NCBI RefSeq assembly: GCF_021165935.1
Contig: NZ_CP088953.1
Coordinates: 744,001 to 808,000, forward strand
DNA length: 64,000 nt
Source of the DNA: Microbulbifer elongatus
Lineage (GTDB): Bacteria; Pseudomonadota; Gammaproteobacteria; Pseudomonadales; Cellvibrionaceae
Reading direction: 5' to 3'
Both the position numbers and the translations under genes were made by a program. How positions within the stretch are numbered: the first letter of the stretch is position 1; every line of letters starts with the position of its first letter. Of this stretch, positions 49,052 through 56,635 are shown piece after piece. The notes beneath the pieces are model-generated. The model was not told where the DNA came from. It saw nothing but the letters and a program-made list of their open reading frames with translations, and searched no databases.

Positions 49052-51571
49052 TTATGGGCGATAGTTCATGGGGCCCACATCGTCCCCGGTTAGTGGGCGA
49101 ATGGTGATTGCCGCACTGCTGGTTTCATCGGCGCCGGCATCTGGCAAGCTGTCCCGAGGCTGGCCGTCCATATCCACATCGATTAATGGGAAGTTTTCCT
49201 GCGTGGCGAAGCTGTAGACACCGCCATCGACAGCCGGGCTGTTGCTCGATGGGCGGTAAACGCCGCTGCTGTCTCTGGACAACTGCACATCCACGAAGGT
49301 TATGCCGTTGACGTTGCTCAGGTCGCTGTCGGAATAGGCTTCGCCATGGAAGTAGTTGCCGTCGATTACGGAATCCACTGGCATACCGTCGGCGGACTGA
49401 ACAAGTACCGGGCCTACCGCATTGGCGATGACGTTGTTCACCAGAGTAACCGATTCGGGATTGCGTGATTTTTTGCCGCCGTCAATGTTAAGGCTATTTA
49501 CACAGCCCACGATGGTGTTGTGGGCAATCATCACGTTTTCAAACTGCTGATAGCCGTTGGTGTCATTGCCGTCGGCGCCCATCATTACGATACCGCCGTG
49601 GTGGGTGGTGTTGGCGAAATTACAGTCTTCGATGTAATTGTTCACTACCACGTGCCCATCGTCGACGATACGAATACCTGCGGAGAGCGGGTAGCCATCA
49701 CCGAAGATAAAGTTGTGCGCAATGGTGGCACTGGTGCCGTGGCGGGTAGTGATGGAACCGTAGCTGTGGCGGATGGTGTTGTGCTGGATCACATTGTGCC
49801 CGGCCTTGTTGGAGATGATTTCCGCCTCACCCTGGATGTCCTCGAAGTAGTTGTACTCTACCCGGGAATAAGAGCTGATGGTGTGCGTGGCACTGTCACC
49901 AATACGCACCGCTTCCAGCTCGTTGTCACTCGCATCGGGGAATTCCTTTCCGTCCAGTGGCGGCCGGTTGCCGAAGTAGTTGTGATCGATCTGTGCGCGA
50001 TCCGGGTCTGCATCCGACTCCTCGCGGTTGATCAGCAACAACGGGCCGCGATTGATCTTGCCGCTGAACCAGCTGTGGTCGATGCGGTTGTTGGTACCGT
50101 AAATATTCAGCCACTTGTTACTGCCATCAAACCCGTGGTCCCAGTCAATGATCGCGAGCTCGGTCATACGACAGTGATGACAGGGGGCGCTGCCCGAACC
50201 GCGTGTCTGGATCAGATCACTGCTGGAGGAATTACCATTTTTGAACGTGATTCCCTGTAGTACCAGATATTCGCCACCCATGCGTACCTGGGCTTCGCCA
50301 CCGAAAATGACCTTGCCTGGATTCTGTGCGGCAACAGTAATCGGCGCACTTTCGCTGCCGATACCGCCCATGCTCAGCTCGACATCGTTATAGGTTCCGT
50401 CGGTCAGGCAGACGGTGGTGCCTGCGGTCATGTTCCAGCCGGTGGCAGCTTCCAGTTCCGATGGCGTGGAAACATATTGGGTACAGTGGATTTCCGGCAC
50501 CGAGTTCAGCTCGCTAAGAGGCAGGCCACCTCCGCCGCTTCCACCGCTGGAGCTGCTACTGGAGCTACCGCCCGAGCTACTGCTGGAACTGCTGCTGGAA
50601 TTACCGGAACCGCTGCCAGAACTACTACTCGAGCTACTGCTCGAACTACCACCTGAGCTTCCGCTGCCACCGTCGTTATTTATACCAACCAGTTCGACTT
50701 CGGTAATGCTGTTCCAGCTATTGGCGCTGTTGCCATAGCCGACAATACGCAGATAGCGGCCGTCGGCCTCTGCGATATCGATGGGCTGAAGTTCTGTGGT
50801 GGAGGCTGGCTGTACACCGCTCCAGGCAGTAAACCAATTGTTCCGATCGTTGGAGACTGTGACATCAAAAGTTGCGGTGCGCTGATCGCCTTTGTAAAAG
50901 GCAAGCAGCAGTTCGGTCAGGGTACTTTCCTGGCCGAGGTCGTATTCAATCCATGCGCCACTGCCATTGGCGGACCAGCGCGTAGACAAATGCCCGTCGA
51001 TGGTGTTCTCCGGTACATTGCCATCGTGATCGCTGGCGGAGACCGCAGAGACTTCCAGCAGTTCAGGTGTGGGCTCCGGCTCGCCGTCGCCGGGATCGCT
51101 TCCGCCGGATTCGGCTTCGACAAATTCCACTTCCGTAAGGCTATTCCAATCGTTGCTGGTATTGCCGCCGCCGACGATTTTTACGTAGCGCGCATAGGCG
51201 CTGCCGAGGTTAAAGGATTCGGGTTCGGTGGACTGTCCGGAGCTTACCGTATCGACAATCAGGTTCCAGCTGGCGTTGTCGTCAGACAGGTACACGCTGA
51301 AATAGGTTTGACGGGCGTCGCCTTTATAAAAGGCGATACTAATGGAATCCAGACTGGTCAGAGCGCCCAGATCGTAGGTGATCCACTGGCCATCACCCTG
51401 TGCGGACCAGCGGGTGCCCAGATCCTTGTCGAGGGTGTATTCGGGTAGATTACCGTCGTCGGCACTGGCGCTTACAGTTAAAGGGTCCAGAGCGGTGGCG
51501 GACGACGCAATGGCAAGTCCGAGTACCGGGGTCGCTATGGCGGATAGCCACAGTTTTTGTCTATTGAACAT
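49052..51571 (-). CDS. Alginate lyase, polysaccharide lyase family 6, with two CBM32-like domains
   Basis: The 839-residue product has a signal peptide (IATPVLGLAIASSATA). Two F5/8-type C (CBM32-like) domains span about residues 28-155 and 170-300; they match each other, with DLGTRWSAQGDGQWITYDLG against HLSTRWSANGSGAWIEYDLG. A poly-Ser/Gly linker (about 305-350) follows. The PL6 parallel beta-helix runs from 350 to the end: IIDWDHGFDGSNKW, IDHNYFGNRPPLDG, NYFEDIQGEAEIISNKAG and SITTRHGTSATIAHNFIFG. Lys589 and Arg610 fit the catalytic Lys/Arg pair of PL6, including their 21-residue spacing. It is a secreted, multimodular enzyme for insoluble or cell-wall alginate. A uronate-type operator lies about 530 bases upstream. 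Confidence 0.94.
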   Translation of the reverse strand: MFNRQKLWLSAIATPVLGLAIASSATALDPLTVSASADDGNLPEYTLDKDLGTRWSAQGDGQWITYDLGALTSLDSISIAFYKGDARQTYFSVYLSDDNASWNLIVDTVSSGQSTEPESFNLGSAYARYVKIVGGGNTSNDWNSLTEVEFVEAESGGSDPGDGEPEPTPELLEVSAVSASDHDGNVPENTIDGHLSTRWSANGSGAWIEYDLGQESTLTELLLAFYKGDQRTATFDVTVSNDRNNWFTAWSGVQPASTTELQPIDIAEADGRYLRIVGYGNSANSWNSITEVELVGINNDGGSGSSGGSSSSSSSSSSGSGSGNSSSSSSSSSGGSSSSSSSGGSGGGGLPLSELNSVPEIHCTQYVSTPSELEAATGWNMTAGTTVCLTDGTYNDVELSMGGIGSESAPITVAAQNPGKVIFGGEAQVRMGGEYLVLQGITFKNGNSSSSDLIQTRGSGSAPCHHCRMTELAIIDWDHGFDGSNKWLNIYGTNNRIDHSWFSGKINRGPLLLINREESDADPDRAQIDHNYFGNRPPLDGKEFPDASDNELEAVRIGDSATHTISSYSRVEYNYFEDIQGEAEIISNKAGHNVIQHNTIRHSYGSITTRHGTSATIAHNFIFGDGYPLSAGIRIVDDGHVVVNNYIEDCNFANTTHHGGIVMMGADGNDTNGYQQFENVMIAHNTIVGCVNSLNIDGGKKSRNPESVTLVNNVIANAVGPVLVQSADGMPVDSVIDGNYFHGEAYSDSDLSNVNGITFVDVQLSRDSSGVYRPSSNSPAVDGGVYSFATQENFPLIDVDMDGQPRDSLPDAGADETSSAAITIRPLTGDDVGPMNYRP

Positions 51572-52103
51572 GAAGCAATTTCTCTCAAATCAACGTTGCG
51601 AGAGCGCACAGCAGCGCACGCTCGAATACGAACGAACAAGCGGACATATACTTCACGCAAGGGCCATCATCGCTAGAGAGAAATGCGCACTTTGATAAGT
51701 GTCTTTTTATCCCGGGTGATTGTTCCAACCCGGTGATGAGCATTGCGTATTACTTACTTATTATTCGCGTTAGATGTTCAGGCCCGACGCGGTCATCCAC
51801 CAATTGCGGTAAGGATGCTGTCTGAGCCCGCCGCAGACCTTCAGCCCAAAGGCGCCGGAAATCGGTCGCTTTTTGCGTGAAAATCAGCAGCCAGACCTTA
51901 CCGCATCTTCCAAAATTGGTGTACAAAATGGGCGGCCAATTGTTGTGACGTGGGCGTGCAAAAACGCCAAGATGGCGCGTAAATTTTTAAATCCGTGGAT
52001 TTTTGGCTTTCCTGGTCAACCGGTTTAGACAGGTTGCGCTAAGTGACGACAGAGGATTGAGGGGCATGGGGGTGTGTGTACAGCTCGCGAACGCTTTCGA
52101 TGT

Positions 52104-52121
52104 AAATTGGTTGACCAATAT
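52104..52121. promoter_or_regulatory. Candidate uronate-regulator operator (ExuR/UxuR-like) upstream of PL6
   Basis: AAATTGGTTGACCAATAT matches 15 of 18 positions of the recalled ExuR/UxuR palindrome. Its core ATTGGT-TG-ACCAAT is a perfect inverted repeat around a two-base centre. Confidence 0.5.
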
Positions 52122-52177
52122 TGGGGCGGCAGCTGAGGCAGATAGATCCTATACATGGCCGTCACCTGCAACCAATC

Positions 52178-52193
52178 AGATCCAGTATGGTGA
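52178..52193 (+). repeat. Direct repeat flanking the PL6 locus, right copy
   Basis: AGATCCAGTATGGTGA is identical to 48917-48932, 3.26 kb away in the same orientation. Confidence 0.5.
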
Positions 52194-52235
52194 ACGGTGA
52201 GTTAATTGAATTGCCTTTTTGGATGGTTTTCCCAT

Positions 52236-52475
52236 ATGCATCATCAACAACCGAATAACCCGTTACACGCCATCAAACTGGAAACCATCCTGTTGGAGCT
52301 GCAGCAGCACTACGGCTGGGACGGGCTCGCGAATCGGGTACCGGTGAACTGTTTTAGAAAAAACCCATCGGTGAAATCCAGCCTAAAATTTCTGCGTAAA
52401 ACCCCCTGGGCACGGGAAAAAGTAGAGGCGTTGTATATCGCGACCTTCTCGAAAAGTAACCCCTGGAAAAAATAA
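52236..52475 (+). CDS. VF530 family (DUF2132) DNA-binding protein
   Basis: The 79-residue protein matches the VF530 family closely: [20 protein letters not shown], then [14 protein letters not shown] and [20 protein letters not shown]. The family takes its name from a Vibrio fischeri protein of known fold whose function is still vague (proposed nucleic-acid binding). I chose the ATG at 52236; an in-frame TTG 10 codons earlier is less likely. It ends 19 bases before the lipocalin gene. Confidence 0.9.
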   Translation: MHHQQPNNPLHAIKLETILLELQQHYGWDGLANRVPVNCFRKNPSVKSSLKFLRKTPWAREKVEALYIATFSKSNPWKK

Positions 52476-52494
52476 CCGGTTAGAGGTATTTGAA

Positions 52495-53043
52495 GTGCGC
52501 AACCTGATACGGCTGCTGTGGATTACTGCGATCACACTGCTTTGTGCCTGCACGGGCGTCCCCGATGGTGTGGAACCGGTGGAGGATTTCGAGATCAATC
52601 GCTATCTGGGCACCTGGTATGAAATCGCGCGCCTGGATCACTCCTTTGAGCGCGGGCTCAGCCAGGTAACCACTCAGTACAGTCTGCGTGAAGACGGCGG
52701 TGTGAAGGTACTGAATCGCGGATTTGATGCTGAGAAAGCCAAGTGGCAGGAGGCGGAGGGCAAAGCTTACTTTGTCGACGCGCCGAATGTTGGGCACCTG
52801 AAGGTCTCATTCTTCGGGCCGTTTTATGGCTCTTACATCGTGTTCGAACTGGATGACGACTACCGCTATTCCATGGTTTCCGGGCCGGATCGGTCTTATC
52901 TGTGGTTCCTGTCGCGCACACCGACGGTACCGGAGGCGGTGTTGCAGCGGTTTGTTCGCCGTGCCGGTGAGCTGGGTTTCGACACCAGTGCGCTGATTCT
53001 GGTTGATCAGAAGCTGCAAAAGGATTCACCGCCGCAACCATAA
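52495..53043 (+). CDS. blc: Outer-membrane lipocalin (Blc family)
   Basis: The 182-residue lipoprotein starts with GTG after TAGAGG. The signal peptide ends in LLCAC (lipobox, Cys near residue 19). The lipocalin fingerprint is INRYLGTWYEIARLDHSFER; KVSFFGPFYGSYIVFELDDD and YLWFLSRTP complete the barrel strands. Blc proteins bind lysophospholipids or fatty acids at the outer membrane and are often stress-induced. It is probably co-transcribed with the small VF530 gene. Confidence 0.93.
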   Translation: MRNLIRLLWITAITLLCACTGVPDGVEPVEDFEINRYLGTWYEIARLDHSFERGLSQVTTQYSLREDGGVKVLNRGFDAEKAKWQEAEGKAYFVDAPNVGHLKVSFFGPFYGSYIVFELDDDYRYSMVSGPDRSYLWFLSRTPTVPEAVLQRFVRRAGELGFDTSALILVDQKLQKDSPPQP

Positions 53044-53147
53044 TGTGCCAGCGGGCGGCGCAACCGCAGCCGAATCTCAGCGAAATACGACCGCATCAGG
53101 CTTTTCTATACTCCCTGTAGCGGATCATTTTGCGGGTGGGAGTGGGT

Positions 53148-53693
53148 GTGAGCAAAGGTACATCAGAGCGCCGGGCGGGCAAGGGGGATGTGAGCCCCGC
53201 TGCACCTCCGGTTGCCGGCCGACGCCGCTTTATGCGACGGCAAGTCTACCTGGGTTGTGGATTGCTGGCGGGTGCCGGCAGCCTGCCCCTGGTGAATGCC
53301 GATAAACTGCCGGACAGTGCCAAACAGGTAGGGCACCGGCTGAGTAAATTTTTTGCCGTGTCGCAGAAGCTGCTGCACCCGCTGCCGGTAGATACCCAGA
53401 TTGACCGCCGCGTCGCCACCCGCCTGCTGTCGGCCCTGAACAGCGAATACCCCTCCTTCGCCCAGCAACTGGACCTTCTTCCCGAAGACCCGGGCCCTGC
53501 GGATCGCGCGTCGCCGGTGGCGCAACTGATCGTGGCTGCCTGGTATCTGGGGACGGTGGGGAAGACCCTGGTGACCTACGAACGCGCTCTCATGTATCGC
53601 CTCACAGCCGATGCGCTGCCGGTGCCCAGTTACTGCACCGGTAAACCCGGAGACTGGGCCGGTCCACCCAAACTGAAATTCGGGAGGGTTTAG
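53148..53693 (+). CDS. FAD-dependent dehydrogenase small subunit (gluconate 2-dehydrogenase subunit 3-like), Tat-exported
   Basis: The 181-residue product has an N-terminal RRRFMRRQVYLGCGLLAGAG, which looks like a twin-arginine signal. The rest is helical (SKFFAVSQKLLHPLPVDTQI, then LIVAAWYLGTVGKTLVTYER). Small subunits of three-part gluconate, sorbitol and fructose dehydrogenases have this layout and carry the flavoprotein across the membrane with them. I chose a GTG at 53148 with GGGAG upstream; a TTG at 53130 is possible. Three bases separate it from the flavoprotein gene. Confidence 0.8.
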   Translation: MSKGTSERRAGKGDVSPAAPPVAGRRRFMRRQVYLGCGLLAGAGSLPLVNADKLPDSAKQVGHRLSKFFAVSQKLLHPLPVDTQIDRRVATRLLSALNSEYPSFAQQLDLLPEDPGPADRASPVAQLIVAAWYLGTVGKTLVTYERALMYRLTADALPVPSYCTGKPGDWAGPPKLKFGRV

Positions 53694-53696
53694 GTT

Positions 53697-55304
53697 TTGC
53701 CAGGCAAGGAAGCCGAATTTGTGATTGTCGGGTCCGGCGTGGCGGGCGCCCTGGTGGCGAATACCCTGGCGAAAGCGGGTAAGTCGGTGATTATCCTGGA
53801 AGCGGGGCCCCGGGTACCCCGCTGGCAGACCGTGGAACGCTTCCGCAACCAGCCGGATAAGTCCGATTTTATGGCGGCCTACCGCTCGCCGCCCTGGGCT
53901 CCTCACCCGGAGTACGGTGAGTTTGCCAACGACTACCTGATCCTCAAGGGCAGCCATCCCTTCAATTCTCAGTATATCCGCGCGGTGGGTGGCACCACCT
54001 GGCACTGGGCGGCCTCCTGTTGGCGTTTTCTCCCCAGCGATTTCAAGGTGAAAAGCCTATATGGTGTCGGTCGCGACTGGCCTATCGAATACAGCGACCT
54101 GGAACCCTGGTATCACCGCGCGGAACAGGAGCTGGGGGTATGGGGCCCGAAAGAGGAAGATCTGGGCTCCCCTCGCAGTACCGGTTATCCCATGCAGCCA
54201 TTGCCGCTGTCGTTTAACGAGGCGCGGGTCAAAGCGCGTATGAACAACCACAATCCCCACTGGAAGGTGGTGACCGAGCCGGTGGCGCGCAACAGCCGCC
54301 CCTACGACGGCCGCCCCACCTGCTGCGGCAACAATAACTGCATGCCCATCTGTCCCATCGGCGCCATGTACAACGGTATCGTACACGTGGACAAGGCGGA
54401 GGCGAACGGCGCCGAACTGATTCACAGCGCAGTGGTAAACCGGCTGGTGAGCGAGGGCGATCGCATTGTCGCGGTGGAATACAAGGACCCGATGGGCCTC
54501 GATCATCGGGTTTCCGGCAAGCACTTTATTCTCGCGGCCAACGGCATCGAGACACCGAAACTGATGCTGATTTCGTACGGACGGAAACATCCGACCGGGG
54601 TCGGCAATCGCTCCGATATGGTGGGGCGCAACCTGATGGACCACCCGGGTACCGGGGTGCACTTTTACGCCGACGAACCCTTGTGGCCGGGTCGCGGGCC
54701 CCAGGAAATGACCTCGGTGATCGGGTATCGGGACGGCAAATTTCGTGGGCAATATGCGGGCAAGAAACTGCACCTGTCGAATATGTCCGCGGTGGATAAG
54801 GCGACCCGTGGGGTGCTGGATCAGCGCGAGCCGGTCAATATCCCGGAGCTCACCGAGCGCATCCGCGATCGCGCTGCGCGCTATGTGGAGTTCAACAGTT
54901 TCCACGAGATACTGCCGCAACCCCATAACCGCATTCGTCCCAGTACCTCGGAAAAAGACGCCAGTGGAATTCCGCGGCCGGAAATTACCTACAGCATCGA
55001 TGACTATGTGGTGAAGAGTGCAGCGCACACCCGGGAAATCTATGGGGAAATTGCTAGGCTGATGGGGGGCACTGACGTCACCTTCAACGATGATTTCGCG
55101 CCCAACAACCATATTACCGGTACCACCATCATGGGCGCGGACGCCGCCGATTCGGTGGTGGACAGGGATTGCCGCACCTTCGACCACCCCAACCTGTTTA
55201 TCGCCGGCAGTTCGGTAATGCCGACGGTGGGCACCGTCAATGTCACCCTCACCATCGCCGCCCTCGCCCTGCGACTGGCGGACACCCTGCTGAAGGAGGT
55301 GTGA
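53697..55304 (+). CDS. GMC-type FAD dehydrogenase large subunit (sugar/polyol/gluconate dehydrogenase type)
   Basis: The 535-residue flavoprotein opens with the FAD motif FVIVGSGVAGALVANTLA and has GGTTWHWAASCWRF. A cysteine cluster, CCGNNNCMPICPIG (Cys209, 210, 215, 219), resembles the cluster reported to hold an iron-sulfur centre in Burkholderia FAD-glucose dehydrogenase. The catalytic C-terminus is FAPNNHITGTTIMGADA (His) and TVGTVNVTLTIAALALRLAD (Asn). It has no signal peptide of its own, so export with the Tat subunit is likely. The start is TTG after GGGAGGG. The substrate (fructose, gluconate, sorbitol or another) is unresolved. Confidence 0.88.
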   Translation: MPGKEAEFVIVGSGVAGALVANTLAKAGKSVIILEAGPRVPRWQTVERFRNQPDKSDFMAAYRSPPWAPHPEYGEFANDYLILKGSHPFNSQYIRAVGGTTWHWAASCWRFLPSDFKVKSLYGVGRDWPIEYSDLEPWYHRAEQELGVWGPKEEDLGSPRSTGYPMQPLPLSFNEARVKARMNNHNPHWKVVTEPVARNSRPYDGRPTCCGNNNCMPICPIGAMYNGIVHVDKAEANGAELIHSAVVNRLVSEGDRIVAVEYKDPMGLDHRVSGKHFILAANGIETPKLMLISYGRKHPTGVGNRSDMVGRNLMDHPGTGVHFYADEPLWPGRGPQEMTSVIGYRDGKFRGQYAGKKLHLSNMSAVDKATRGVLDQREPVNIPELTERIRDRAARYVEFNSFHEILPQPHNRIRPSTSEKDASGIPRPEITYSIDDYVVKSAAHTREIYGEIARLMGGTDVTFNDDFAPNNHITGTTIMGADAADSVVDRDCRTFDHPNLFIAGSSVMPTVGTVNVTLTIAALALRLADTLLKEV

Positions 55305-55306
55305 TC

Positions 55307-56635
55307 ATGGGCATGCGCGGTCTGCTGCTGGTAGTCGCCAGCGCCCTGTTCCCGGTAGCGCTGCTGTTTGCCCAGGAAGTATGGGATCAGGCCGCGGAAT
55401 CCGAGGTGAATACCGAACTGAATCGCCCCGCGCTGATCAAGCGGGGGCGCTACCTGGCGATTGTGGGAGATTGTCAGGCCTGCCACACCCGTGTCGGCGG
55501 CACGCCATTTGCCGGTGGGCGCGCGATGCCGATTCCGCTGCTCGGCACTCTGTACAGCAGCAATATCACCCCGGATATCAATACCGGCATCGGCACCTGG
55601 ACCCTGGAGGAATTTGACCGCGCGTTGCGCAAAGGCATTGGCAAGGACGGGCGCAACCTTTACCCCGCCATGCCCTACGAGTCCTACGCAAAGATCAGTG
55701 ACGGTGATATTCAGGCGTTATATGCCTACTTCCTGTTTGGTGTTGCGCCGGTCCATGACACCCCTCCACCGAATAAAATCAAGCGTGCCCTGAGTGCCCG
55801 CTGGCCACTGAAGATCTGGAACCGTCTGTTTGTTCCATCGGAGCCGTTCGAACGCGACCCCCGGCAGAATGACACCTGGAATCGGGGCGCCTATCTGGTT
55901 CAGGCACTGGCACACTGCGGAGCGTGCCATACACCGCGGGGGCTGGCATTTCAGCTGAAGGCTTACGATGACACGGAAAAAGGATTTCTCGGTGGAGGCC
56001 CGGTGCTGGATGGCTGGGAGGCCTATAACATCACCCCGGACCCCGACAGCGGCATTGGTGCCTGGAGTGCCGAACAGCTCACGCAATATCTGAAAACCGG
56101 CCACGTAAACCGCCTTGCCCAGGCCGGTGGCCCCATGGGAGAGGCCATCCAGTTCAGCCTTTCCAGAATGTCCGACTCCGATGTGGCCGCCATGGTCACC
56201 TACCTGCGCAGCATCCCACCGGTAAAGGGCAAGGCGCGGAGTCCCCGCCAGCAGCGCGGCATGCCGGCCACGGAAGTGGTCATCCTGCGCGGCACCCCTC
56301 TGGGGGAGGAGCGGAACCCGAAACTGAAGCCAGATGGCGCACGCCTGTATCTGGGGTTGTGTGCCAGCTGCCACGGTGTAGACGGTACCGGTAGTAAAGA
56401 TGGCTACTATCCGTCCCTGGTGCATAATTCCACCGTTGGTGCGGAAGATGACCACAATCTGCGCCAGGCCATACTGCAGGGTGTCCGCCGCACCGTCGAT
56501 GGGGAAGAAATCATGATGCCGGGCTTTGCCGGCGCGCTGAACCAGGATCAGCTCAAACAATTGATGACCTATCTGCGCAGACAGTTTGCAGTGCCGGAAA
56601 ACGAGGTTGAAAAGCCCGCGGCCTCTGCCCGCTAA
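55307..56635 (+). CDS. Triheme cytochrome c subunit of the FAD dehydrogenase
   Basis: The 442-residue product has a signal peptide (GLLLVVASALFPVALLFA) and three CxxCH heme sites: CQACHTR (about residue 56), CGACHTP (about 205) and CASCHGVDG (about 355). Each begins its own cytochrome c domain, with a distal Met as in MSDSDVAAMVTYLRSIP. It passes electrons from the flavoprotein to ubiquinone. It starts two bases after the flavoprotein stop, with a strong AAGGAGGTG site. Its stop overlaps the convergent antiporter stop by four bases. No C-terminal membrane anchor was obvious, unlike some relatives. Confidence 0.92.
   Translation: MGMRGLLLVVASALFPVALLFAQEVWDQAAESEVNTELNRPALIKRGRYLAIVGDCQACHTRVGGTPFAGGRAMPIPLLGTLYSSNITPDINTGIGTWTLEEFDRALRKGIGKDGRNLYPAMPYESYAKISDGDIQALYAYFLFGVAPVHDTPPPNKIKRALSARWPLKIWNRLFVPSEPFERDPRQNDTWNRGAYLVQALAHCGACHTPRGLAFQLKAYDDTEKGFLGGGPVLDGWEAYNITPDPDSGIGAWSAEQLTQYLKTGHVNRLAQAGGPMGEAIQFSLSRMSDSDVAAMVTYLRSIPPVKGKARSPRQQRGMPATEVVILRGTPLGEERNPKLKPDGARLYLGLCASCHGVDGTGSKDGYYPSLVHNSTVGAEDDHNLRQAILQGVRRTVDGEEIMMPGFAGALNQDQLKQLMTYLRRQFAVPENEVEKPAASAR

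Larger units (their letters stand above)
51572..52235. other. Long intergenic region upstream of PL6 with regulator-like palindromes
   Basis: A 664-base region with no convincing gene; short open frames here lack a ribosome-binding site and recognisable sequence. It holds the uronate-type site at 52104-52121, weaker relatives TTGGTGTACAAA (51916-51927) and CTGGTCAACCGG (52012-52023), a hairpin CCGGGT-(N10)-ACCCGG (51712-51733), and the right copy of the direct repeat (52178-52193). Confidence 0.55.

Noticed and set aside
50540..50670. Serine-codon tandem repeat as a DNA-level satellite or frameshift hotspot
   Set aside because: It encodes the in-frame poly-Ser/Gly linker of PL6 with varied Ser codons, so it is a protein linker rather than a DNA repeat.
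52003..52200. 65-codon open frame upstream of the VF530 gene
   Set aside because: No ribosome-binding site and no recognisable sequence, and it overlaps the operator-like palindromes, so it is more likely non-coding.
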